Below are positions 49,037 to 58,399 of a stretch of 64,000 nt of DNA, one piece after another. Source of the DNA: Microbacterium sp. T32 (GTDB lineage: Bacteria > Actinomycetota > Actinomycetes > Actinomycetales > Microbacteriaceae); contig NZ_LQQP01000015.1 in the NCBI RefSeq assembly GCF_001619615.1, forward strand, positions 1-64,000. The letters run 5' to 3'. The notes beneath the pieces are model-generated. The model was not told the DNA's origin and made no database searches. It was given only the letters and a program-made list of their open reading frames with translations. Each line of letters starts with the position of its first letter. Within the stretch, counting starts at the first letter, position 1. The translations under genes were made by a program, and so were the position numbers.

Positions 49037-49401
49037 GACCGGTCGTCGCGCGGCTGCTCGAGGCGCGGGGTCTCGGCGATGCGGATGACGGTCGGGGCCG
49101 GGGTCGCGGGAGCGGCGGGCGTCGAGGGTGCGGCCTCGATCATGCGTTCGGGGTTCACGGCCTCGGTGACCTGCGCGTCCTGGCCGACGTTGGCGACGAT
49201 GACCGCGAGGTAGGGCAGGAAGATCGCCCCAGCGGCGAACACGAAGGTGTACCACCCGTACGGCGTGACGAGGGCCATCGCGGCGAAGCACGCGATGCGG
49301 ATCCCCATCATCACCATGTACTTGGCGAAACGGAAACCGGCGTCGTCCCGCGGGGCCTGCGGGAGCGACGTCGCTGACTGGGCACGGGGCGATGTCTTCA
49401 C
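49033..49401 (-). CDS. DUF3099-type membrane protein
   Basis: A 122-residue protein with two hydrophobic helices (MVMMGIRIACFAAMALVTPY and YTFVFAAGAIFLPYLAVIVA). The opening SATSLPQAPRDDAGFRFAKY matches the actinobacterial DUF3099 family as recalled. The tail is rich in Pro, Ala and Thr. GTG 49401 is the only start near the domain. First gene of the DUF3099-Cys protein-SURF1 set. Confidence 0.75.
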   Translation of the reverse strand: MKTSPRAQSATSLPQAPRDDAGFRFAKYMVMMGIRIACFAAMALVTPYGWYTFVFAAGAIFLPYLAVIVANVGQDAQVTEAVNPERMIEAAPSTPAAPATPAPTVIRIAETPRLEQPRDDRS

Positions 49402-49444
49402 GGTGAACCCAAGGGTACGCCCGTCCAGCCCGGGCCGGGCGCGA

Positions 49445-50147
49445 TTAGGCGCCGTATCGAGACGACTGGCTCGCCGCTACGCCGATGAAGACGATGAAGA
49501 AGAAGAGGATGATGAGGAGCGCGACACCGATGCCCGCCCAGCCGATGATCGTGCCCGCGAGCGCCATTCCGCGGCCGTTCTCCCCGGTGCGCTTGATCTG
49601 CGCGAGCGAGATGTGCCCGGTGATGACACCCGCGATCGGCCCGATGACCGGGACGACCCAGAGAAACCCCGCGATGGATGCCACGAGCGAGATGATCGCG
49701 AGCACGTTCGTCCGCACGGTGGACCCGTAGCCCGCACCGTACGGAGCGGCGCCGGAGGGCGAAGGTGCGCCGTACGCCGGGGCGGCGCCGTACGCCGGGA
49801 TGCCGTGTGCCGGGGCGCCGTACGCCGGGGTGCCGTATGCCGGGGCGGCGTTATGGGCGGGCGCACCGTACGCGGGAGCGGCGGGCGCACCGTACGCGGG
49901 AGCGGCAGGTGCCGCCGGGGCACCGTACGCGGGAGCAGCGGGGATCTCGGGCGCGCCGTATGCCGGGGCGGGCGGAGCCTCGGGGGCCGGAGTGTCGTAT
50001 GCAGGTGCCGAGGGGGCGTCGTACTTCGGAGCGGGCGGCGCCGGGGGAGCCGCTGACGTCTCGTTCGCTGCTGCGCCGGGGGCTGCCTCGGGGGGGCGTG
50101 GGCGTCGCGTTCCCGTCGTGCGGGGCGGGGTTCTGGTCGTCGCTCAC
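49445..50147 (-). CDS. DUF4190 membrane protein, frame broken at a G7 tract
   Basis: The C-terminal part (from about 49717 to 49445) has two helices with RTNVLAIISLVASIAGFLWV and GRGMALAGTIIGWAGIGVAL, matching DUF4190. Upstream in the same frame lies a long low-complexity stretch with about ten AYG repeats (PAYGAP units) up to near 50090. The evident start, GTG 50147 with GAAAGGGA upstream, reads MSDDQNPAPHDGNATPTPP in a different frame. The two join if one base is removed from the seven Gs at 50090-50096. No start codon exists for the main frame before GTG 49717. It may be a phase-variable tract, a recent mutation or a sequencing error. Confidence 0.7.
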
Positions 50148-50281
50148 GAGCGTCCCTTTCGTCGTCCGGAATCCCAGGCTTTCAGCGTCACGCGGGCCGT
50201 GTCAAACGTGCGCGACGGCGAGTGACACGGGGGCATCGGTAGGCTGGGCCGGTTCCGTCCCTCGCACCGCAGGAGTCTCAC

Positions 50282-50992
50282 ATGTCCCAGGACCGCGTCG
50301 TCGTCGTCACCGGAGGAAACCGCGGGATCGGGCGCGCCATCGCCGAGCGCTTCGTCGCCGAGGGGTGGCGGGTGGCGGTCACGGCCCGTTCGGGCGAAGG
50401 CCCCGAGGGCACACTGACCGTGCGTGCCGACGTCACCGACGCCGCTGCCGTGGACGCCGCGTTCACGCAGATCGAGTCCGAGCTCGGGCCCATCGCCGTG
50501 GTCGTGGCCAACGCCGGGATCACGAAGGACACGCTGCTGCTGCGCATGAGCGAGGACGACTTCGACAGCGTCGTGTCCACGAACCTCGGCGGTGCCTTCC
50601 GCGTCGTCAAGCGCGCCTCCAAGGGCATGCTCAAAGCGCGCTGGGGCCGCGTCATCCTCATCTCCAGCGTGGTCGGCCTGTACGGCTCGGCGGGGCAGAT
50701 CAACTACGCCGCGTCGAAGAGCGCGCTCGTCGGCTTCGCCCGGTCGCTCACGCGCGAACTCGGCGGCCGCGGCATCACCGCGAACGTCGTGGCCCCCGGT
50801 TTCATCGAGACGGACATGACCGCCGAACTCCCCGCCGACACCCAGGCCGAGTACAAGAAGAACATCCCCGCGGGGCGCTTCGCCTCGGCCGATGAGGTCG
50901 CCGGCGTCGTCACCTGGCTCGCGGGCGACGACGCCGCGTACATCTCCGGCGCCGTCATCCCGGTCGACGGCGGGCTCGGGATGGGGCACTGA
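50282..50992 (+). CDS. fabG: 3-oxoacyl-ACP reductase, FabG type
   Basis: Short-chain dehydrogenase of 236 residues that reduces 3-oxoacyl-ACP in fatty acid elongation. It has the NADP motif TGGNRGIGRAIAE near residue 11, NAGITKDTLLLRMSEDDF typical of FabG1, the catalytic Ser and Tyr-Lys in LISSVVGLYGSAGQINYAASK, and the C-terminal SGAVIPVDGGLGMGH. AGGAG lies just before ATG 50282. In mycobacteria the homologue precedes inhA; here the next gene is on the other strand. Confidence 0.93.
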   Translation: MSQDRVVVVTGGNRGIGRAIAERFVAEGWRVAVTARSGEGPEGTLTVRADVTDAAAVDAAFTQIESELGPIAVVVANAGITKDTLLLRMSEDDFDSVVSTNLGGAFRVVKRASKGMLKARWGRVILISSVVGLYGSAGQINYAASKSALVGFARSLTRELGGRGITANVVAPGFIETDMTAELPADTQAEYKKNIPAGRFASADEVAGVVTWLAGDDAAYISGAVIPVDGGLGMGH

Positions 50993-51009
50993 AAGTCCGA
51001 CAACCCTCC

Positions 51010-51681
51010 TCAGCGCACCGCCGCCGTCAGCTTCTCCGCGAACGCTTCCGGCTGCGAGAACTGCGGCCAGTGACCCGACCCCAGCGTGACGACCTCGGTG
51101 TCGCGGATGGCCCCGAACTCGTCGGCCCAGGGACCCCATTCGGCCAGCGCCTGCTGCGCCGAATCCGCGTCCAGCTGACCGGACAGCACCGTGACCGGGA
51201 TGTTCCACCGCCGCTCGTCGGACAGGGGCAGTCGGTCGGTGGGCACCGTGCCGGGCACGTCGACCACGCGCTCGGCGACGCGGCGCCGGGTGTCGTCGTC
51301 AAGGTCGGCGGTGTCGGGCTCGTCGAAGAAATCCCACCCGGGGAACGGCACGACGCCGTCCACGACGGGGAATTCGGAGATCATCGCACCGGGCGGCGGC
51401 GGCATCGTGTCGACGAACACCACGCGCACGACGCGGTCGGGACGGGCGTCGGCGGCTCCCCACACGACGTTTCCGCCCCCGGAGTGCCCGACCAGGATCA
51501 CGGGCTCCGCGGCGGCATCGATCCGTTCGACGACCGCGTCGACCCAGTCCTGGATCGTCGCGGTGGGATCGGCGGGCAGAGTCAGCGGGTGCACGGCGTG
51601 CCCCGCCTCGGTGAGCGCGGGAGTCACGGCATCCCACGAGGAAGCATCGAGCCACAGGCCCGGAACCAGAATCACGTCCAT
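51010..51681 (-). CDS. alpha/beta hydrolase
   Basis: A 223-residue hydrolase. The oxyanion region MDVILVPGLWLDASSW leads the protein, the nucleophile Ser is in ILVGHSGGGNVVWG near residue 86, and the His is in LGSGHWPQFSQPEAF near the end. Substrate unknown; small members of this group include esterases and lactonases. It converges on fabG with a 17-bp gap. Confidence 0.85.
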   Translation of the reverse strand: MDVILVPGLWLDASSWDAVTPALTEAGHAVHPLTLPADPTATIQDWVDAVVERIDAAAEPVILVGHSGGGNVVWGAADARPDRVVRVVFVDTMPPPPGAMISEFPVVDGVVPFPGWDFFDEPDTADLDDDTRRRVAERVVDVPGTVPTDRLPLSDERRWNIPVTVLSGQLDADSAQQALAEWGPWADEFGAIRDTEVVTLGSGHWPQFSQPEAFAEKLTAAVR

Positions 51682-51740
51682 GCCGTGACCCTACGCGGGG
51701 GTTCCGACATCGCGGGAGGGGCTCTGAAGACGGGGAGCCG

Positions 51741-52382
51741 TCAGCGCGGCAGCAGGGGGATGACCTCGGCCAGATCCACGGGCCCGATCACGAGGTCGGC
51801 GCTCGCGCGGACCGCCGGTTTGGCGTTGAAGGCGAGGCCGAGGGCCGCGCCCTCCATCATGCGCAGGTCGTTGGCGCCGTCGCCGATCGCGAACGTGAGG
51901 TGCGCCGGCACGCCGTGATCGGACGCCCACTGCCGGAGGGTGTTGGCCTTGGCCGTGGCATCCACGATCGGCCCGTCCACCTCGCCGGTCAGCACGCCGT
52001 CGGCGGTGACCAGGCGGTTCGCGCGCCACACGTCGACGCCCAGGTCGGGGGCGACGGTGTCGAGCACTTCGTGGAACCCTCCGGAGACCACGCCGACGAG
52101 ACCTCCGCGGGCGTGGACGGCCTCGATCAGCTCGCGCACGCCGGGCGTCGGCTCGATGCGCGCGATCGCCCGGGCGAACGCCGCGACCGGGACCCCGGCG
52201 AGCTCCGCGACCCGCGAGCGCAGGCTCGTGGCGAAGTCCACCTCGCCGCGCATCGCCGCCTCGGTCGCCGCGGCCACCTCGGCTCCGCGCCCGGCTTCGT
52301 CGGCGAGCAGTTCGATCACCTCGTTGCGGATGAGGGTGGAATCGGCATCCAGGACGACGAGGAAACGGGCGGTCTCGGGCAC
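51741..52382 (-). CDS. serB: phosphoserine phosphatase
   Basis: HAD-family enzyme that dephosphorylates phosphoserine in the last step of serine synthesis. The 213-residue protein has the catalytic [10 protein letters not shown] near residue 12, [14 protein letters not shown] as motif II, Lys in [12 protein letters not shown], and motif [16 protein letters not shown]. It is a single-domain SerB without an ACT region. GTG start 52382. Confidence 0.93.
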   Translation of the reverse strand: MPETARFLVVLDADSTLIRNEVIELLADEAGRGAEVAAATEAAMRGEVDFATSLRSRVAELAGVPVAAFARAIARIEPTPGVRELIEAVHARGGLVGVVSGGFHEVLDTVAPDLGVDVWRANRLVTADGVLTGEVDGPIVDATAKANTLRQWASDHGVPAHLTFAIGDGANDLRMMEGAALGLAFNAKPAVRASADLVIGPVDLAEVIPLLPR

Positions 52383-52442
52383 GGCCTCGACCCTAGCGCG
52401 TCACGCGGCGACGCACGCGGCACCGGTCGGAGGCGCCGCGCG

Positions 52443-52448
52443 TAGGCT
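52443..52448 (+). promoter_or_regulatory. -10 box (TAGGCT) of luxS
   Basis: TAGGCT lies 43 nt before ATG 52486 and predicts a leader of about 35 nt with GGAAGGA as SD. Confidence 0.5.
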
Positions 52449-52485
52449 CAGAAGACCCGTGCCCGATTCCGGAAGGACTTCCCCC

Positions 52486-52959
52486 ATGGCCGACGTCGAA
52501 AGCTTCACGCTCGATCACACCGCCGTTCTCGCTCCCTACATCCGCCTCATCGGCACCGAATCGGGTCCGCGCGGCGACGTCATCTCCAACTTCGACGTGC
52601 GCCTCGTGCAGCCGAACGAGGGCGAGATCCCCACCGCGGGGATCCACACGATCGAGCACCTCCTCGCGAGCCTGCTGCGCGACCGCATCGGCGGCGTCAT
52701 CGACATCTCGCCCTTCGGATGCCGCACCGGCTTCCACCTGATCATGTGGGGCGAGCCCGACCTCGGTGATGTCGTCACCGCCGTGACCGACTCGCTGCGT
52801 GCGATCGCCGAGGACGTCGAGTGGGAGGACGTCCCGGGTGTCGACGCGTTCAGCTGCGGCAACTACCGCGACCACAGCCTCCACACGGCCCGGGAGTGGT
52901 CGAAGCTGGTGCTCTCGCAGGGGATCAGCCGCGACGCCTTCGCGCGCGTCGGCGTCTGA
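52486..52959 (+). CDS. luxS: S-ribosylhomocysteine lyase
   Basis: Converts S-ribosylhomocysteine to homocysteine and the precursor of autoinducer 2. The 157-residue protein has the metal ligands His and His in [16 protein letters not shown], the [13 protein letters not shown] block with the catalytic Cys, and the third ligand region [16 protein letters not shown]. Length is typical. It serves the activated methyl cycle; quorum signalling cannot be inferred from the gene alone. Confidence 0.97.
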   Translation: MADVESFTLDHTAVLAPYIRLIGTESGPRGDVISNFDVRLVQPNEGEIPTAGIHTIEHLLASLLRDRIGGVIDISPFGCRTGFHLIMWGEPDLGDVVTAVTDSLRAIAEDVEWEDVPGVDAFSCGNYRDHSLHTAREWSKLVLSQGISRDAFARVGV

Positions 52960-53015
52960 TGTCCGACGAACGCTGACATCGAGGCCGAGGACCGCTCCCA
53001 GCCCAGGGATGCCGA

Positions 53016-53048
53016 AAGGGGCGGCGACCGTCATGGTCGCCGCCCCTT
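53016..53048. terminator. bidirectional terminator between luxS and glgC
   Basis: A perfect 14-bp stem (53016-53029 with 53035-53048) and a 5-nt loop between convergent genes. Confidence 0.88.
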
Positions 53049-53062
53049 CCTGGCATCCGGGA

Positions 53063-54307
53063 TCACGCGTCGACGCGCACGTCCTTCCCGACGACGGTGA
53101 TGCCCGTCTCGGTGACGGTGAAGCCGCGTGCGAGGTCGCGTTCCCGGTCGACGCCGATCGTCGCACCCGGCGCGAGAGTCACGTTCTTGTCGAGGATCGC
53201 GCGGTGGATGCGGGCTCCCGCACCGACCTGCACGCCGTCGAACAGCACCGAGTCGGTGATCGTCGATCCGCCGCCGGCGAGCGCCCACGGTCCCACGACG
53301 CTGCGCTCGAGGTGGGTGCCGGAGAGCACCGATCCGAGCGAGACGATCGAGTCGATCGCGTTGCCGATGCGACCCACCGAGTCGCGGACGAACTTCGCCG
53401 GGGGAGCGTTGAACGTCTGCGAGAAGATCGGCCAGGCGTCGTTGTAGAGGTTGAAGACCGGCAGCGTCGAGATCAGGTCCATGTGGGCGTCGTAGAACGA
53501 CTCGATCGTGCCCACGTCCCGCCAGTACGACCGGTCGCGCGGGGTCGATCCCGGCACGTCGTTGCGCTGGAAGTCGTACACCGCCGCCTCGCCGCGGTTG
53601 ACGAAGTACGGGACGATGTCGCCGCCCATGTCGTGCGCCGAGGTCGGCAGTTCGCCGTCGTGCGTGACCGCCTCGACGAGCGCGTCGGCGTCGAAGATGT
53701 AGTTGCCCATCGAGGCGAGCACCTCGTGCGGCGCGTCGGCGAGCCCGGTCGGGTTCTGCGGCTTCTCGAGGAACTCGCGGATCTTCGTGGGGTCGCTCGG
53801 GTCGGTGTCGATGACCCCGAACTGGTTCGCCAGCGAGATGGGCTGACGGATGCCGGCGATCGTGGCCCGCGCGTCCGAGGCGATGTGCGCGTCGAGCATC
53901 TGCGCGAAGTCCATGCGGTACACGTGGTCGGCGCCGATGACGACGACGATGTCGGGCTTCTCGTCACGGATGAGGTTCATCGACTGCAGGATCGCGTCGG
54001 CCGAGCCGGAGAACCAGCGCTTCCCGAGCCGCTGCTGGGCCGGAACGGATGCCACGTAGGAGCCGAGCATCGGTGACATCCGCCACGTCTGCGAGATGTG
54101 GCGGTCGAGGCTGTGCGACTTGTACTGGGTCAGCACGACGAGCTGACGCAGGCCCGAATTGATGAGGTTCGAGATCGCGAAGTCGATGAGGCGGTACTGG
54201 CCCCCGAACGGCACGGCCGGTTTCGCGCGGTCGGCCGTCAGGGGCATGAGTCGTTTGCCCTCGCCGCCGGCGAGGATGATTCCGAAGACCTTCGGCGCTG
54301 CAGGCAT
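53063..54307 (-). CDS. glgC: glucose-1-phosphate adenylyltransferase
   Basis: Makes ADP-glucose for glycogen synthesis. The 414-residue protein has the nucleotidyl-transferase motif [20 protein letters not shown] near residue 9, [27 protein letters not shown], the substrate region [10 protein letters not shown], and a C-terminal left-handed beta-helix. ATG 54307 is preceded by TATGGT with a 6-nt gap (leaderless). It is divergent from glgA, with only 76 bp between the two starts. Confidence 0.96.
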   Translation of the reverse strand: MPAAPKVFGIILAGGEGKRLMPLTADRAKPAVPFGGQYRLIDFAISNLINSGLRQLVVLTQYKSHSLDRHISQTWRMSPMLGSYVASVPAQQRLGKRWFSGSADAILQSMNLIRDEKPDIVVVIGADHVYRMDFAQMLDAHIASDARATIAGIRQPISLANQFGVIDTDPSDPTKIREFLEKPQNPTGLADAPHEVLASMGNYIFDADALVEAVTHDGELPTSAHDMGGDIVPYFVNRGEAAVYDFQRNDVPGSTPRDRSYWRDVGTIESFYDAHMDLISTLPVFNLYNDAWPIFSQTFNAPPAKFVRDSVGRIGNAIDSIVSLGSVLSGTHLERSVVGPWALAGGGSTITDSVLFDGVQVGAGARIHRAILDKNVTLAPGATIGVDRERDLARGFTVTETGITVVGKDVRVDA

Positions 54308-54313
54308 GGCACC

Positions 54314-54319
54314 ACCATA
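54314..54319 (-). promoter_or_regulatory. -10 box (TATGGT) of glgC, leaderless
   Basis: On the minus strand TATGGT ends 6 nt before ATG 54307. Confidence 0.6.
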
Positions 54320-54370
54320 GGGCGCGAGCGCGATCCCGGGAACCGACGCGCGGCGGGGGTTGCGCTGCGC

Positions 54371-54376
54371 TACGGT
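54371..54376 (+). promoter_or_regulatory. -10 box (TACGGT) of glgA, leaderless
   Basis: TACGGT ends 7 nt before ATG 54384. Its partner for glgC lies 52 bp away on the other strand. Confidence 0.6.
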
Positions 54377-54383
54377 TCGTCTC

Positions 54384-55574
54384 ATGCGCGTCGATGTCGT
54401 CACCAAGGAGTACCCGCCGGAGATCTACGGGGGAGCGGGTGTCCACGCGACCGAGCTGGTCCGCGCGCTCCGCGCCGAGGGCACCGAAGTGCAGGTGCGG
54501 GCGTTCGGCGCACCGCGCGACGAGGCCGACACGACGTCGTACGCGGTGCCGTCCGAACTGGCCTCCGCGAACGGCGCGATCCAGACGCTCGGCACCGATC
54601 TCGAGATCGTCTCCGACATCGCGGGTGCCGACGTCGTGCACTCCCACACCTGGTACGCGAACTTCGCCGGGCACCTCGCCTCGCTGCTGCACGGCATCCC
54701 CCACGTCGTCACCGCGCACAGCCTCGAGCCGCTGCGCCCGTGGAAGGCCGAGCAGCTCGGCGGCGGATACGCCGTGTCCAGCTACATCGAGAAGACCGCG
54801 TACGAGGGTGCGGCGGCCGTCGTCGCGGTGAGCGCGGGCATGCGCGCCGACATCCTGCGCAGCTACCCGTCGCTCGACCCCGACAAGGTGCGGGTGATCT
54901 ACAACGGCATCGACACCGAGGCGTGGCATCCGGTCGACGATCCCGGGGTGCTCGCACGCTTCGGCATCGATCCGGCCCGCCCGTCGGTCGTGTTCGTGGG
55001 GCGCATCACGCGCCAGAAGGGCCTGCCGTACCTGCTGCGCGCGGCGGAGCAGCTGCCGCCCGAGGTGCAGCTCGTGCTGTGTGCGGGCGCGCCCGACACC
55101 CCGCAGATCCTCGCCGAGGTCGAGGGGCTCGTCCGCGGGCTGCAGGCCACTCGCGACGGTGTCGCGTGGATCGACGAGCTGCTCCCGCGCCACGAGCTGT
55201 GCGCGATCCTCACGTCCGCGACGACGTTCGTGTGCCCCTCGGTGTACGAGCCGCTCGGCATCGTGAACCTCGAGGCCATGGCGTGCGGCGCGGCCGTCGT
55301 GGGCACCGCGACCGGTGGCATCCCCGAGGTCGTCGTCGACGGCGTCACCGGGCGTCTCGTGCCCATCGAGCAGGTGCAGGACGGCACCGGCACCCCCGTC
55401 GACCCCGAGCGTTTCGTCGACGATCTCGCCCGGGTGCTCACCGAAGTGGTGACGGATGCCACCCGCGCGGCCGAGTACGGCGAGGCGGGGCGTCTTCGCG
55501 CGATCGAGGACTTCAGTTGGACCGCGATCGCGCAGACCACCGCGGCACTGTACGCGGAGGTCGCGGGACGGTAG
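54384..55574 (+). CDS. glgA: glycogen synthase, GT4 (Corynebacterium type)
   Basis: A GT4 glycosyltransferase of 396 residues that extends alpha-1,4-glucan or makes maltose-1-phosphate from ADP-glucose. It starts [20 protein letters not shown], has [20 protein letters not shown], the donor-site [17 protein letters not shown], and the catalytic-region [19 protein letters not shown] with the E-x7-E pattern. Pairing with glgC supports glycogen synthesis. The last eight codons including the stop are repeated twice downstream. Confidence 0.93.
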   Translation: MRVDVVTKEYPPEIYGGAGVHATELVRALRAEGTEVQVRAFGAPRDEADTTSYAVPSELASANGAIQTLGTDLEIVSDIAGADVVHSHTWYANFAGHLASLLHGIPHVVTAHSLEPLRPWKAEQLGGGYAVSSYIEKTAYEGAAAVVAVSAGMRADILRSYPSLDPDKVRVIYNGIDTEAWHPVDDPGVLARFGIDPARPSVVFVGRITRQKGLPYLLRAAEQLPPEVQLVLCAGAPDTPQILAEVEGLVRGLQATRDGVAWIDELLPRHELCAILTSATTFVCPSVYEPLGIVNLEAMACGAAVVGTATGGIPEVVVDGVTGRLVPIEQVQDGTGTPVDPERFVDDLARVLTEVVTDATRAAEYGEAGRLRAIEDFSWTAIAQTTAALYAEVAGR

Positions 55575-55704
55575 GTGCAGCACGGGGCCGGGGGAGCCGC
55601 TCCGTTGCTGTGATGTACGCGGAGGTCGCGGGACGGTAGGTGCAGCACGGGGCCGGGGGAGCCGCTCCGTTGCTGTGATGTACGCGGAGGTCGCGGGGCG
55701 GTAG
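55551..55704 (+). repeat. 65-bp tandem repeat (2.4 copies) from the glgA 3' end
   Basis: Copy 1 (55551-55615) starts with the last codons YAEVAGR plus TAG; copy 2 (55616-55680) is identical; copy 3 (55681-55704) holds 24 bases with one change. Copies 2 and 3 are each preceded by ATG, so each forms a nine-codon frame MYAEVAGR plus stop. The repeat fills most of the gap to the next gene. Confidence 0.92.
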
Positions 55705-55756
55705 ACCTCGCGCGCCGAGGGGTGCGCTGGTGCCGGGCATCGGCGTCTCAGGCCGT

Positions 55757-55762
55757 TAGGCT
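55757..55762 (+). promoter_or_regulatory. -10 box (TAGGCT), leaderless start
   Basis: TAGGCT ends 6 nt before ATG 55769. Confidence 0.65.
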
Positions 55763-55768
55763 GGACGC

Positions 55769-56551
55769 ATGCCGCAGGTTCTGGAGTTCTCCGACGTCGT
55801 CGTCCGCCGGAACGCCCGGGACATCGTGTCCCACCTCGACTGGACCGTCTCCGACGATGAACGCTGGGTGGTGCTCGGCCCGAACGGCGCCGGCAAGACC
55901 ACGGTGCTCCAGCTCGCCGACACGCTGCTGCACCCCACGTCGGGTGCGGTGACGATCCTCGGCGAGCGTCTGGGCCGGACCGACGTGTTCGAGCTTCGCC
56001 CGCGCATCGGGTTCGCGTCGTCGGCGATGGCGCGGCGCGTGCCGCCCGAGGAGACGGTGCTCGACGTCGTGCTGACCGCCGCCTACTCGGTGACCGGCCG
56101 CTGGCGCGAGGAGTACGACGACATCGACGAGCGGCGCGCGCTGCGCGTGCTCGCCGAGTGGCGCCTCGACCACCTCGCCGACCGCACGTTCGGCACGCTG
56201 TCGGACGGCGAGCAGAAGCGGGTGCAGATCGCGCGGGCCGTCATGACCGACCCCGAACTGCTGCTCCTCGACGAGCCGACCGCGAGCCTCGACCTCGGCG
56301 CCCGCGAGGAGCTCCTCGCGCTGCTCTCCGGGTACGCGCAGGCTCCCACCACTCCGGCGATGATCATGGTCACGCATCACGTGGAGGAGATCCCCGTCGG
56401 GTTCACCCACGTGCTGCTGCTGCGTGACGGTGAGGTCGTGGCATCCGGGCCCCTGTCCGAGGCGCTGACGGCCGAGAACCTGTCCGCGACGTTCGGGGTG
56501 CAGATCACGCTGACACAGGATGCCGGCCGCTACGCGGCGCGCGCGTCCTGA
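55769..56551 (+). CDS. ABC transporter ATP-binding protein
   Basis: A single-module ABC ATPase of 260 residues. Walker A GPNGAGKT near residue 38, signature TLSDGEQKRVQIARAV (Asp in place of the usual second Gly), Walker B LLLLDEPTASLDLGAR, and switch His in MVTHHVEEIPVG. The subfamily resembles the YlmA/ModF-like soluble ATPases encoded without a permease; none is adjacent here. The role is unknown. Confidence 0.88.
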   Translation: MPQVLEFSDVVVRRNARDIVSHLDWTVSDDERWVVLGPNGAGKTTVLQLADTLLHPTSGAVTILGERLGRTDVFELRPRIGFASSAMARRVPPEETVLDVVLTAAYSVTGRWREEYDDIDERRALRVLAEWRLDHLADRTFGTLSDGEQKRVQIARAVMTDPELLLLDEPTASLDLGAREELLALLSGYAQAPTTPAMIMVTHHVEEIPVGFTHVLLLRDGEVVASGPLSEALTAENLSATFGVQITLTQDAGRYAARAS

Positions 56552-56591
56552 GGGCTCCGTGACTCGCGTCGTGCGGGGCCTTCGGGCCTGG

Positions 56592-56597
56592 TAGACT
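56592..56597 (+). promoter_or_regulatory. -10 box (TAGACT) of rpmE2
   Basis: TAGACT lies 84 nt before ATG 56676 and predicts a leader of about 75 nt. A partly self-complementary GGTGCC/GGCACC pair (56606-56611 with 56651-56656) lies in it. Confidence 0.45.
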
Positions 56598-56675
56598 CGT
56601 CCTTTGGTGCCTCCGGCGCCGCAGACTTTGACCGTCCTGGCAGAATCCAGGGCACCACTTCTCAAAGGACCTCCC

Positions 56676-56927
56676 ATGAAGACTGACATCCACCCGGACT
56701 ACCGCGCCGTCGTGTTCCGCGACCTCGGCTCGGGCGAGACGTTCCTCACCCGTTCGACGGTGACGAGCGACAAGACGATCGAGCTCGACGGTGTCGAGTA
56801 CCCCGTCATCGACGTGGAAATCTCGTCGGCCTCGCACCCCTTCTACACGGGTAAGCAGCGCATCATGGACTCGGCCGGTCGCGTCGAGAAGTTTAACCAG
56901 CGCTTCAAGAACTTCGGCGCGCGCTGA
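56676..56927 (+). CDS. rpmE2: 50S ribosomal protein L31 type B
   Basis: An 83-residue L31 of the type that lacks the zinc-binding Cys residues. It starts [20 protein letters not shown], has [21 protein letters not shown], and ends [20 protein letters not shown] and FNQRFKNFG. No Cys is present. Type B copies often replace the zinc form when zinc is scarce; whether a zinc-type L31 exists elsewhere is unknown. AAAGGA precedes ATG. Confidence 0.96.
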   Translation: MKTDIHPDYRAVVFRDLGSGETFLTRSTVTSDKTIELDGVEYPVIDVEISSASHPFYTGKQRIMDSAGRVEKFNQRFKNFGAR

Positions 56928-56944
56928 GCCGCGGAGGTTCTCGC

Positions 56945-56978
56945 CGGAAGCCCTCGTCCTTGGGGACGGGGGCTTCCG
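56945..56978. terminator. terminator after rpmE2
   Basis: A 15-bp stem (56945-56959 with 56964-56978, one G-T pair) and a 4-nt loop, ending exactly where the convergent hydrolase gene stops. Confidence 0.82.
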
Positions 56979-57797
56979 TCATTTCCTCGCGGCGGCGTCG
57001 CGCGTGCGGTGGTCGAGCGTGCGCTGCGGTCCGAGGTCGTCGCGGCGGTCGGCCCACATCCGCTGGTGCGCGCGCGTGCGCGTGATCTCGTCGCGGTCGA
57101 GGTCTGCGACGGCGAGCCCTTCGACGCCGTCGACCGCGGCGATGCGCCGACCGGACGGGTCGAAGACCGCCGAGCCGCCGATGAAGTCGTGCGGGGCACC
57201 GACGAGGCCGCTGAACACGACGTACATGCCGTTGTCGAGCGCGCGGGCGGCGTAGTGCAGGTCGCGGCGGTCGGCCCCGCCCGGGAAGTACGCGCCGCTG
57301 TTGACGTAGACGTCCGCTCCCGCCGCGGAGGCCGCGGCCGCGTGCTCGGGAAAGTTCGCGTCGTAGCAGACGGAGAGGGCGAGGCGTAGGTCGTTCACGA
57401 CGAACGAGAACCCGCCGTCACCGGCGGCGAACACCGCGCGTTCGCTGTCGTACAGGTGCTGCTTGTCGTAGGCGACGAGCGGTGCTCGGCGGGGTATGAC
57501 GATGATGTCGGTGAGCGTGCGGCGGTCGCGGCGGTCGAGCGCCGTGTTGAGGATCGCGACGACGCCGGCGCGGTCGACGGCTCGCTGGACCGGGGCGAGC
57601 CAGTTCGTGTCGTCGGCGGGAGGCAGCGGGCCGGCGAAGGCGGCCTCGTCGTATCCGGTGGTGAACGCCTCGGGGAACACGATGACGTCGGCGTGCTGCT
57701 CGGCGGCGAGGTCGATCCAGCGCACCGTCTCGGACAGGTTGGCCTTGAGGTCGCCGGGCGTCGCTTCGGCTTGAACGGTGGCGATGCGGACGGTCAC
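56979..57797 (-). CDS. carbon-nitrogen (nitrilase-family) hydrolase
   Basis: A 272-residue hydrolase that cleaves C-N bonds of amides or nitriles. The catalytic triad is visible: Glu in VIVFPEAFTTGY near residue 43, Lys in VAYDKQHLYDSE, and Cys in LALSVCYDANFPEHA. Substrate cannot be told from sequence; related enzymes act on omega-amides or carbamoyl compounds. GTG start 57797. Confidence 0.9.
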   Translation of the reverse strand: MTVRIATVQAEATPGDLKANLSETVRWIDLAAEQHADVIVFPEAFTTGYDEAAFAGPLPPADDTNWLAPVQRAVDRAGVVAILNTALDRRDRRTLTDIIVIPRRAPLVAYDKQHLYDSERAVFAAGDGGFSFVVNDLRLALSVCYDANFPEHAAAASAAGADVYVNSGAYFPGGADRRDLHYAARALDNGMYVVFSGLVGAPHDFIGGSAVFDPSGRRIAAVDGVEGLAVADLDRDEITRTRAHQRMWADRRDDLGPQRTLDHRTRDAAARK

Positions 57798-57854
57798 TGA
57801 CGGATTCTCGCAGGTGCGGGGCCGAGAGGCGGATCGGGGCCTGTTCCTCGGCGG

Positions 57855-58277
57855 TCAGCGGATCAGCCGGACGGTCCGCGGGATCGGGCCGAACGAGGAT
57901 TCGGCACCGTCGGGCCGGAAGCCGTTGCGGCGGTAGAACGCGAGGGCGCGCGGGTTGTCCGCGGCGACCCAGAGCGAGGCCGGGCGGTCGGCGAGAACCG
58001 CGTCGAGGAGCGCTTGGCCGACGCCCGATCCGTGGGCGCGCTGCAACACGTAGAGCATCGTGAGTTCTTCGAGGCGGACGGCATCCGGTTCGGTCGTCGG
58101 CGTCGTCGAGGCGAACCCGACGATGCCTACGGGGCCTTCCGCGACGATCGTGGCGTGATCGGCCTCCGCCAGGATCGTCTCCCACATACCGATGCGACGT
58201 TCGGCGTCGAACCACGGGTTGGTGTCGGGATCGTCGACGAATCCGCCGTACGTTTCGCGCCAGGACACCGCGTGCAC
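57855..58277 (-). CDS. GNAT acetyltransferase (5' end uncertain)
   Basis: The frame from GTG 58277 gives 140 residues with the GNAT core: VGIVGFASTT, VRLEELTMLYVLQRAHGSGVG (acetyl-CoA binding) and NPRALAFYRRNGFRPDG. Typical GNAT N-terminal sequence (TLRPARPGDAAAIARV) is encoded in the same frame just upstream but has no start codon. The likely native start, ATG 58393 with TACGCT 6 nt before it, is in another frame. A small frameshift near the 5' end is likely (see 58278-58393). The substrate is unknown. Confidence 0.75.
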   Translation of the reverse strand: MHAVSWRETYGGFVDDPDTNPWFDAERRIGMWETILAEADHATIVAEGPVGIVGFASTTPTTEPDAVRLEELTMLYVLQRAHGSGVGQALLDAVLADRPASLWVAADNPRALAFYRRNGFRPDGAESSFGPIPRTVRLIR

Positions 58278-58393
58278 CCGGGCGATCGCTGCGGCATCGC
58301 CCGGGCGCGCGGGGCGCAGCGTCGAGGCGGCGGGTGGTGATGCTTCGTTCGACGACGGGTCGGGGCCGAGGTGGGCCCGCGGGGGAAATCCAT
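58278..58393 (-). other. probable 5' part of the GNAT gene, out of frame
   Basis: In the GNAT frame this stretch reads an unbroken sequence ending STLRPARPGDAAAIAR, as expected for the first strand and helix of the fold. ATG 58393, at leaderless distance from TACGCT, reads MDFPRGPTSAPTRR instead, one frame off. 116 nt separate the two starts. Confidence 0.45.
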
Positions 58394-58399
58394 GCCGGG

